The notes under the pieces are model-generated. The model made no database searches. It was not told where the DNA came from and saw only the letters and a list, made by a program, of their open reading frames with translations. 64,000 nucleotides of DNA from Sphingobacterium arenae. GTDB taxonomy: Bacteria; Bacteroidota; Bacteroidia; Sphingobacteriales; Sphingobacteriaceae. The translations under genes were made by a program, and so were the position numbers. Where the stretch lies: positions 434,001-498,000 of the forward strand of contig NZ_JACNYK010000002.1 of the NCBI RefSeq assembly GCF_014692505.1. Direction: 5' to 3'. Below, in pieces: positions 10,101 to 16,572 of the stretch (the first letter of the stretch is position 1; each line of letters opens with the position of its first letter).

Positions 10101-10248
10101 CCGTTCCCTTTACGGCTACGGAGGCTCCCACTATAGGTTCACCAATCCTAAAGTCGGTAACTCTACCCTTTACCGAGAGGGATTGCGCTTGAAGAAGTAT
10201 TGGCGACAAAAGAAGTAAACACAAGATAATTTTTATCTGTAATTTCAT
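7168..10248 (-). CDS. SusC/RagA family TonB-dependent outer membrane transporter (PUL 1)
   Basis: A 1026-residue TonB-dependent transporter. It has a signal peptide ending LLQAQS, a carboxypeptidase-regulatory-like domain (VKGRVTDFRIGEPIVGASV, about residues 25-105), the TonB-box region EVVVIGYGTQ, a plug with the SusC motif DIESIEVLKDAASGAIYGSR, and a C-terminal barrel ending in an aromatic residue (GVRVQF). It lacks an N-terminal STN domain, so it is not expected to signal through FecR. This agrees with the hybrid two-component regulator encoded upstream. It imports oligosaccharides with the SusD partner encoded 20 bp downstream. The gene follows the phosphodiester glycosidase gene after 51 bp and probably shares its promoter. 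Confidence 0.96.
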   Translation of the reverse strand: MKLQIKIILCLLLLSPILLQAQSLSVKGRVTDFRIGEPIVGASVAVKGTVITTVTNQDGAFSLSGVPKNATLVFSFLGRETQEVALNGQTTLNVEMRETASNLDEVVVIGYGTQEKRDVTGAITSISAEDMETNPGATINSALQGRIPGMQIVTTSGEPGSGSNIKIRGASSINGGSEPLYIIDGVPMESSNISSIDGDATFSPIASLNPNDIESIEVLKDAASGAIYGSRAANGVVIITTKGGNKFGAIRPRVTYDHTSSLVAVSRKLDVMNGDQFRTAYTEARTNNGQDITQLWVTNPHHPYYNRTTDWQDVIFRPAYQSRHDLGLQGSSETFSYGVSIGYRDLDPVMVATGYKQLNMRGNFSYKLTDRISAGTRVSYTNVDYNRILSSSSNNYSALRAALFTNPVFSPYDPVTGELVDWLGQREMRNPLAMAEKVPINFFQDRITLNQFVSADLMEGLTLRTSLYMSFDKTKQSSFQPKTFDSATPRRDFGKFRQGDVNKFVNENTLSYDKKIDKHRIGVVLGQAIERDFSENIRLEGENHIDSKVTPIQTAARFTSISRTESERILLSFFGRANYNYASKYLASFTLRADGSSRFGSDKRFGYFPSASAGWRFSHEPFMRNIRRSFLTDGKVRASMGITGNQSISNYAWQGEYSASSNRYDGNVIINHASLMNTNLGWETTTQYNAGLDLTFLKGKINVTADAYLKSSKDLLFDFPINYYTGFTSVATNFGSIENRGLEFLIETVNIDKKVRWETGFNISLNRNKITELPNGDDILVNEYALGRIGQPIGVFYAHQALGVYDRDESNVYFAPDGTQGQYRRGAATGEVFKGGDMIWADLDNNGVIDDYDRLIIGDPNPDFIAGFTSKLSYESFSLNMIFYWSQGNMVMNELRRRRNQMTFTGNLGQDAMNRWRQQGDVTNFPMVRYGDSMQNFRPSTFNMEDGSFVRLKEITLTYRVPSDYLKGLFIRSASAYISGTNLFTWSKYSGYDPEVNSSTNPFVSGVDNGSFPKSRSFNLGVRVQF

Positions 10249-10299
10249 ATACTTACTGTTTATAGTTGCTAGTTATTGGTTTATTCATGTTTAAAGATA

Positions 10300-11712
10300 T
10301 TATTTCACGTATACCACGCTCCTCACCGCCCGCTGAGAACCTCCGCTCGGGAGATTGACAAGGCCGTTGGTGCCAAACCCTTGGGCAAACATCGTTGTCG
10401 AACCTCCGCCATCGAAATTCATGCCGCTAGCGGCTCCCAAAGCCTCTAAAATCAAGCCTAACTGTGGTGTGGTCACCCCCGTTACGCCATTGCCCGTATC
10501 CACGGTCACCATAATGACGCGTTTGCCATCTGCACTAACACCTAATCCGGTTCTGGCCGTAGAGGACGTATTATGGGGATTATCATCCTGTTGGATATGA
10601 TTATGGTCGACGAAAAGTATGGGGCCGCAGACAATAACGTTTTCAGCTTCGGAGAACGGGATTTGTGCAGCCTGTAGATTCAAATTGCTGCTTCCGGTGA
10701 GATGGCGTACCGATGCGATATTATTGTTTATGGTCAACGCTGCATTAACAAAACGCGTAGAAACACTGTTCAAGGTGCCCTCCTGAACTTCAATCCCGTC
10801 TATTCTGATATACGGATCTTTGTCTACCGCTCCGGACATCGGAAAATATCCTGCATTAATACCTGCTATTCCTCCTAAACCAGCAATCATGTTTACGGTA
10901 GAGGCATTAGTCGTAGAAAAACCTATCGCCAGTTCATTGGACTGGTCCAGCGTTACATCCAAGACATTTATTCTTCGTTGAACATCACCGAATAGTGCAA
11001 ATGTACCCGTCTTATGGATTATCCCGCTTCTAACTTGAGTAGCAGCCCAATCATATTTAGCAATTGTATTCTGATCCAGATTAACATCTATTCGCATGGC
11101 GTTAGAAACCAGATCAGCTTTAGATACTGTAATATCTGTAGAAGTTACATCACCCAAATCGGGCACTAAAACTGTTAAGGATGTTTCACTCGCTTCGGTA
11201 ACTGTTGCTTCGACGTCACCAAACTTTACGATATTTTCTTCTGCTACTGGGCTAAAGTTTATACCGGAAATAACCAATACGGCATGATAGAAAGTAGTGG
11301 CTGGGATGGCGGTGATTTCTGGTCGAAATCTTTCTATATAATAAAACTGTGCATATCGGGAAGGAAGGAGCTGATCCGACACAAACACCTGAATATTTAC
11401 CGCTTTATCTGAAAACCCACCAGGTGCTTTTACTTTAATTTCCGTATCCGAAACGGATAATATTTCCGCCGCATCAGTAGTATTATCAAACCGGACCCTC
11501 ACCTTCGTGGCGTCTGTTCCAAATCGGACACCGGCAATGGTGATAACTGTGCCGGACTCCCCGGTCTCCGGAAGCACGGAGGTAATCTCGGGTTTTAATG
11601 CTGCTGGAGAAACATTCTCTAGATCGCTCCAGCAAGATGTAGTCAACCAAGGTGTAGTTATGAAAACGATCCATACATAACACAGATAATGCAACTTCTT
11701 TTTCATGAGCAT
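10300..11712 (-). CDS. IPT/TIG-domain phosphodiester glycosidase (NAGPA family) lipoprotein
   Basis: A lipoprotein (lipobox LTTSC near residue 27) with two consecutive IPT/TIG immunoglobulin-like domains (about residues 40-125 and 128-210; for example ITSVLPETGESGTVITIAG and LVISGINFSP). A C-terminal phosphodiester glycosidase (NAGPA/DUF2233) domain follows, with the family landmarks GGIAGINAGYFP and GLILEALGAASGMNFDGGGST. Enzymes of this family hydrolyse sugar-1-phosphodiesters; the mammalian member uncovers mannose-6-phosphate by removing GlcNAc. It is the first gene of the SusCD operon, an uncommon place for this enzyme. A second in-frame ATG lies at 11706. The shared TACGTA-centred operator sits 37-51 bp upstream. 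Catalysis on a phosphodiester-linked glycan is inferred from family membership. Confidence 0.85.
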   Translation of the reverse strand: MLMKKKLHYLCYVWIVFITTPWLTTSCWSDLENVSPAALKPEITSVLPETGESGTVITIAGVRFGTDATKVRVRFDNTTDAAEILSVSDTEIKVKAPGGFSDKAVNIQVFVSDQLLPSRYAQFYYIERFRPEITAIPATTFYHAVLVISGINFSPVAEENIVKFGDVEATVTEASETSLTVLVPDLGDVTSTDITVSKADLVSNAMRIDVNLDQNTIAKYDWAATQVRSGIIHKTGTFALFGDVQRRINVLDVTLDQSNELAIGFSTTNASTVNMIAGLGGIAGINAGYFPMSGAVDKDPYIRIDGIEVQEGTLNSVSTRFVNAALTINNNIASVRHLTGSSNLNLQAAQIPFSEAENVIVCGPILFVDHNHIQQDDNPHNTSSTARTGLGVSADGKRVIMVTVDTGNGVTGVTTPQLGLILEALGAASGMNFDGGGSTTMFAQGFGTNGLVNLPSGGSQRAVRSVVYVK

Positions 11713-11991
11713 AAATTATATTTATTAATTATTGTTTAATTGGGCTAATGGTTACGTACCCGATTCAAGCAAATTAAAAAGTACTCTATTCCACTTCTCC
11801 TATAAGAAACTATTATCTGCTTAGGTTTACAACGATAAATGATTTCATCATTATCTATAATTTAGTTTCTTCGTGATAATCAAAGATAATCAACTTTTTC
11901 GTTAACAAAAATACAACATGTTTGTATCAAAAACACATGACAGATGTATCAATTTTACATGTTATATCCGAAGTTATCTCTTACAATAACA
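11713..11991 (-). promoter_or_regulatory. Intergenic control region between the hybrid regulator and PUL 1
   Basis: A 279-bp AT-rich gap with no plausible gene. It carries the TACGTA-centred operator (11749-11763). Further upstream of the operon start is a direct repeat GTATCAA at 11924-11930 and 11946-11952, 22 bp apart. A repeat with about two helical turns of spacing, 200-240 bp upstream of a SusCD operon, would suit a dimeric AraC-type output domain such as that of the adjacent hybrid regulator. The repeat is short, so this is only suggestive. Confidence 0.3.
11749..11763 (-). promoter_or_regulatory. TACGTA-centred operator in front of the PUL 1 operon
   Basis: On the minus strand this reads TCGGGTACGTAACCA, one of four intergenic copies of TCGKKTACGTAMMCA in the window. 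It lies 37 bp upstream of the phosphodiester glycosidase start, just downstream of a possible -7 box (TTAATTTG, minus strand, about 11770-11777). The position at or after the transcription start suggests repressor binding. The regulator is not identified. Confidence 0.6.
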
Positions 11992-14900
11992 TTAGATCTC
12001 TTCCGAATTAATGTACTCTCTTGGGGTCCTGCCAAATTCTTCCTTAAAACATCGACGAAAATAATCAACATCAGTAAATCCGACACTATAAACGACTTCG
12101 TTCACATTCATTTTCTTTTGTCGCAGTAATTGTGCGGCTCTTTTCATTCTGATACTGCGAATAAATTCTATTGCCGTTTTTCCCGTAAGGGTCTTAATCT
12201 TGCGGTACAAAGCACTCCGTCCCAAGCCCACTTCTTTTGCCATTTTTTCTACATTTAATGCGGGTTCAGAAAGATTATTTTCGATAAAGTCCATAAGTTT
12301 CGCAATAAATATCTCATCGGGAGAAGTCAAGTCAACATTTTGGGGTTGTGTACTCAACTCTGTTTTATATTGTGCGATTATTTTATTACGCGACGAGATC
12401 AGATTATTGATTCTGGCTTCGAGCACATCCATCCTGAAAGGCTTGGTGATGTAATCATCCGCTCCTATCTCAAACCCTTCAATTTTATATATAACCGGAG
12501 TTCTTGCCGTAAGTAAAATAAAAGGAATATGGCTTATACGGACATCCGATTTCACTTTCTTACAAAACTCGATCCCGTTCATTACAGGCATCATTACGTC
12601 ACTAATAATAATATCTGGTACAATTTCTTTTAACCGACACAATCCTTCTTTTCCATTGACAGCAGTATGGACCGTAAACCGCTCTGAAAAAGAAGTCATC
12701 ATGAACTCCAGTAAATCTATATTATCTTCGACGATCAGCATGGTTATATTTTCGTCCAGATTATATCTTATAACTCGACTTTGTTCTGGATCAGCGATCA
12801 CACCTATATTTTCTATAAGTTCTTCTTCCTTTCTTGTCTCTATATCCTGCTGGCACAAATATTTTCGAATGAGTGGAAGCTTAATGGTGAAACATGTATA
12901 TCCAGATTGATTGCTTTTCTCTCTGTTGCTTTTAACGGTCAGATCCCCTCCCAACAGTTCTGCCAGACCTTTGGAAAAAGCAAGGCCAATGCCGGTACTG
13001 TTTATATTGGTCTCGTTACTATGCTGGAATTGGTCGAAAATAGTATCCATATTCTCTTCTGAAATCCCTATGCCATTATCTTCTATGTCAATGTTTATAA
13101 AATCATTATTGGTTTCATCTGGTTTTATTTTCACCTGTATTTCTCCCCCATCTTTGCTAAATTTCACCGCATTGGACAACAGATTGTACATTATTTTTTC
13201 CAGTTTATCTTCATCAAACCATAAAGGTAGATCGGTGTACTCCGCATATAATTTTAGCTGGATATTGTGCTGGGCGGCATAACTTTCGAACACCACACAT
13301 ATCTCCTCGATAAATTTCACCAAATCGTTTTCTGTATTTTTCAGCAACATATGACCCGATTCAAATTTCCTAAAATCGAGCAATTGGTTGATCAATTTGT
13401 TTAATCGTTCTCCATTCCGTTGCATCATGACCAGCTGAGGTTTCAGCTTGCTGCCTTCTCTGCTGCTCTTAAGCATTTTATCCAACGGAGCTAAGATAAG
13501 TGTTAAGGGCGTTTTAATTTCGTGGGATATATTTGTAAAGAAGTTTATTTTTTGTTCGACAAGTGCCCTATCCTTCTCGTTGCTCAAATGCTTGTAATGA
13601 AGTTCATTTTTAAGTTTAGCTGTTTTCAGTGAATAATAATAAAACAGGTATATTAATCCAAACCCCAAAGCGATATAAATACAATAAGCCCACCAAGTCC
13701 TCCAAAATGGGGGGAGGACAATCACTTCTACCGTACGGACATAATCGCTCCATATACCATCGTTGTTTGTCGCCCTCATGCTAAAACGATATTTTCCCGG
13801 AGCAAGGTTAATAAAAGTTGCTGTACGCTGGTTTGCTCCTAAATAGTTCCATTCCTTGTTGCCTCCGCCTTCCAGACGATAGGCATATTCATTTTTCTCC
13901 GGAGCGACAAAGTTAAGGGCAGCAAACTTAAAAGATATGGAGCCGTGGTCATGTGGCAGTGTGATTGCATCGTCATAAATACTGGGATATCTGTCATTTT
14001 CTGATGGCAAAGCCCCCTGTATCTCCACATTAGTCAATACAATGTTAGGCATCAATTTGTTGCGCTGGATTTTTTCTGGAAAAAACCAATTGATCCCCTT
14101 TATTCCTCCAAAGAACAGCGCGCCTTTCCGAGATTTCATGACCGCTCCTGTCGAAAACTGATTACTTTGCAGACCATCGCCCATGACATATTTAGATATC
14201 ATCAGGCTATCGCTGGGAATGAAAACGCCTTTTCGTGTCGGTCTAATTCTTGACAAGCCTTCGTTGGTACTTATCCATATACTGCCGTCAGAACCTTCGC
14301 CAATTGCACGCACCACTCTATTCCCCCGTTCGGATCCCGTAATGCTGTGAAACCTACCTGTAAGAGAATCGAACATATCCAGACCAGCCCCATCTGTTCC
14401 AATCCATAAATTTTCTTCCGAATCAATAAAAACCGATAAAATAGCATTACTGTTTAAGCTATATCCTTTATTTGGAGTATCTTTGTATGTCCGTATTTTT
14501 TTAGTTTTCGTATCAAAATAATTCAGGCCATTTCGAGTTCCTATCCAAAGATTGCCCCGCTTGTCCTGCACCATAGTCCGTATATGATTTGTGCCAATAC
14601 TATGAGGTTGATTAGGATGGTGTAAGAAAGTTGACACCTTGCCCTCTGCATCCATAAATCGTAACCCACCTCCATTCGTACCTATCCATAATCCCTCTTC
14701 TGTATGGACAAGCGCAGAAATCTGATGACTTCCAAACAGTTTATCGTCTCCCACGACATAACTTCGATAAGTTTTGTCTCTAATGTCAAAAAGATGCAGT
14801 CCATAAGAGGTCCCTATCCATATATGACTACTGTCTTTATACGTCAGCGCCTTGACAATATTTTTGAAGAATTTGTCTTCTCCCCCCGACAAGCCAAAAG

Positions 14901-16113
14901 AATAATAAGAGAATGAATCACTATGCTGGTCATAGTAATTAAGTCCGCCCCCCTCGGTGCCGATCCATAATCCTTGGTTTTTGGCTTCCAATATACTGCT
15001 GACCACAGGATGGTTCAGCCCACGATTTCCAGCTTTCTTTCCAGCAATCGTGTGGAACTGTGCACGATTAGGAGAATAGATATTTACCCCACCGGCAAAT
15101 GTCCCCAACCAGATATTACCGGCGTTATCTTGCATGAAATTACGTACAGAATTATAGCTGATCCCATGTTGGTTATTAGGATCGTAGACATGTCTACTGA
15201 CTGTACCACGCTCCAGATCGATGATGCCAAGCCCTTCCAGTGTACCCACCCATACTTCTTTATTTGATTTGAAAAAGATACCTCTCACCGTATTGCTCGG
15301 CAAAGAGTTTTTAATACCCAATCCTCTTTTCTCATAATGAATACAAGTTTCATGTGTCGAATCGTAAACAAATAAGCCATTGGATTCAGAACCAAACCAT
15401 ATCCGACCGATACTGTCCTGCTGGATTGCCCTAACGTAATAGCTAGCCAGCTGCTGGATGGGCTCTGGAAGTGGCAACCGTTGACCATTTTTGGAATCAA
15501 ACAGCGATAACCCCGAGGTGGTACCTATCCATATTTTTCCCGAACGGTCTTTGAGGATCGTATGTGCTCTGTTGCCATGTACGACACCTACGTGTTTTGC
15601 AAAATCATAGAGGTGCTTTTCCTGGAGATCGTATCTTTTCAGTCCTTCTTTCGTACTGATCCATACATTGCCGTCATCATCGGAAAACAACGCATGGATG
15701 AAATTCCGGGTGTAAGGCTCTGCGGTAGATGAAGTGGTGTTGATACACTCAAAGACATCCGCTTTTTTGTCATAGACATTCAACCCATCTGCAGTCGCCA
15801 CCCATAAATGGCGGTCTCCGACTTCAATAATGGCATTGATAAAATTATTACTGATTCCTCCGTCTTTACGATGATTTCGCTTATAATGTTTAAACTCATA
15901 ACCGTCATATCTATTCAGTCCATCTTCCGTTCCGATCCATACAAACCCCTCTCTATCCTGCAACATGCAAAACACATTGTTTTGAGAAAGGCCATCATTG
16001 ATATCCAAGTGCCTAAAAGAAAACAATTGTTGTGCATCTGTATTTGTAGGGAAATACAGTAGATAAAATATAAACAAAAAGAATAATGAATACTTATTCT
16101 GAGCAACTAACAT
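11992..16113 (-). CDS. Hybrid two-component system sensor/regulator (HTCS) with propeller sensor and AraC output
   Basis: One-protein two-component system that senses a glycan fragment in the periplasm and activates a polysaccharide operon. In order it has: a hydrophobic signal/anchor (SLFFLFIFYLLYF); fourteen or so two-component-propeller repeats of the VWIGTxxGLNRYD type; a Y_Y_Y domain; a transmembrane helix near position 13650; a histidine kinase (NISHEIKTP, phosphorylatable His codon at 13522-13524) with ATPase domain; a receiver (IISDVMMPVMNG, Asp codon at 12598-12600); and a C-terminal AraC helix-turn-helix ending FGRTPREYI. The reading frame is open to 16218. I chose the ATG at 16113 because it sits right before the signal sequence, and 16143 is an alternative. 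Its probable target is the SusCD operon that follows in the same direction. Confidence 0.93.
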   Translation of the reverse strand: MLVAQNKYSLFFLFIFYLLYFPTNTDAQQLFSFRHLDINDGLSQNNVFCMLQDREGFVWIGTEDGLNRYDGYEFKHYKRNHRKDGGISNNFINAIIEVGDRHLWVATADGLNVYDKKADVFECINTTSSTAEPYTRNFIHALFSDDDGNVWISTKEGLKRYDLQEKHLYDFAKHVGVVHGNRAHTILKDRSGKIWIGTTSGLSLFDSKNGQRLPLPEPIQQLASYYVRAIQQDSIGRIWFGSESNGLFVYDSTHETCIHYEKRGLGIKNSLPSNTVRGIFFKSNKEVWVGTLEGLGIIDLERGTVSRHVYDPNNQHGISYNSVRNFMQDNAGNIWLGTFAGGVNIYSPNRAQFHTIAGKKAGNRGLNHPVVSSILEAKNQGLWIGTEGGGLNYYDQHSDSFSYYSFGLSGGEDKFFKNIVKALTYKDSSHIWIGTSYGLHLFDIRDKTYRSYVVGDDKLFGSHQISALVHTEEGLWIGTNGGGLRFMDAEGKVSTFLHHPNQPHSIGTNHIRTMVQDKRGNLWIGTRNGLNYFDTKTKKIRTYKDTPNKGYSLNSNAILSVFIDSEENLWIGTDGAGLDMFDSLTGRFHSITGSERGNRVVRAIGEGSDGSIWISTNEGLSRIRPTRKGVFIPSDSLMISKYVMGDGLQSNQFSTGAVMKSRKGALFFGGIKGINWFFPEKIQRNKLMPNIVLTNVEIQGALPSENDRYPSIYDDAITLPHDHGSISFKFAALNFVAPEKNEYAYRLEGGGNKEWNYLGANQRTATFINLAPGKYRFSMRATNNDGIWSDYVRTVEVIVLPPFWRTWWAYCIYIALGFGLIYLFYYYSLKTAKLKNELHYKHLSNEKDRALVEQKINFFTNISHEIKTPLTLILAPLDKMLKSSREGSKLKPQLVMMQRNGERLNKLINQLLDFRKFESGHMLLKNTENDLVKFIEEICVVFESYAAQHNIQLKLYAEYTDLPLWFDEDKLEKIMYNLLSNAVKFSKDGGEIQVKIKPDETNNDFINIDIEDNGIGISEENMDTIFDQFQHSNETNINSTGIGLAFSKGLAELLGGDLTVKSNREKSNQSGYTCFTIKLPLIRKYLCQQDIETRKEEELIENIGVIADPEQSRVIRYNLDENITMLIVEDNIDLLEFMMTSFSERFTVHTAVNGKEGLCRLKEIVPDIIISDVMMPVMNGIEFCKKVKSDVRISHIPFILLTARTPVIYKIEGFEIGADDYITKPFRMDVLEARINNLISSRNKIIAQYKTELSTQPQNVDLTSPDEIFIAKLMDFIENNLSEPALNVEKMAKEVGLGRSALYRKIKTLTGKTAIEFIRSIRMKRAAQLLRQKKMNVNEVVYSVGFTDVDYFRRCFKEEFGRTPREYINSEEI

Positions 16114-16235
16114 TATATTCCGGAAATGTTTGAACCATCTCATAAAGTCATTACTATTATACAGCTTGAAAAAACAGTTTCGCAATTTGGATAAAATCGA
16201 TAGCCAGCTGTTGGTCAAGGAGTAAATATAAGCTT

Positions 16236-16508
16236 TTACCTTTTCATCTCATACTGAATTTTTTCCAATTTATTTCCACAGCTGTGTCCCGTTGTCAACG
16301 GAATATCTTCTGCCACGCTCCGTGGTCTAGACAGCATGAAACCAGCTGCCAGAACAATGTTTTCATCGCCCTTGGCAACGAGCTGAACGTACAAGGATAA
16401 AAACGGATGCCTTCCAATAATTCCTCGCGTTTGGTGTTGCGTAAACGGATCGCCAGCATATCGCGGTATGTAGCATCAACGCATGAAAAATAACATGCAA
16501 CATACGAA
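16236..16508 (-). pseudogene. Frameshifted gene remnant (Bacteroidota FN3-associated protein type)
   Basis: A 354-bp gap (16219-16572) precedes the hybrid regulator gene. On the minus strand, 16508 to about 16397 reads as protein-like sequence containing VDATYRDMLAIRLRNTKREE and LLEGIRFYP. From about 16395 a different frame continues with YVQLVAKGDENIVLAAGF and MLSRPRSVAEDIP, ending at TAA 16236-16238. The joined product has the pattern ...YVQLVANGD...AGFxLSKPR..., which I associate with small Bacteroidota proteins that carry an FN3-like domain. No start codon and no intact frame are present, so this looks like a decayed fragment, not a working gene. The family call is from memory of the pattern and is uncertain. 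The promoter of the hybrid regulator must also lie in this gap. Confidence 0.4.
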
Positions 16509-16572
16509 TGTTATTGTATTTGGGTTTATGAAATTAGCTTTTTTCATCATACTGTTCTTTATCGTTTATAAT

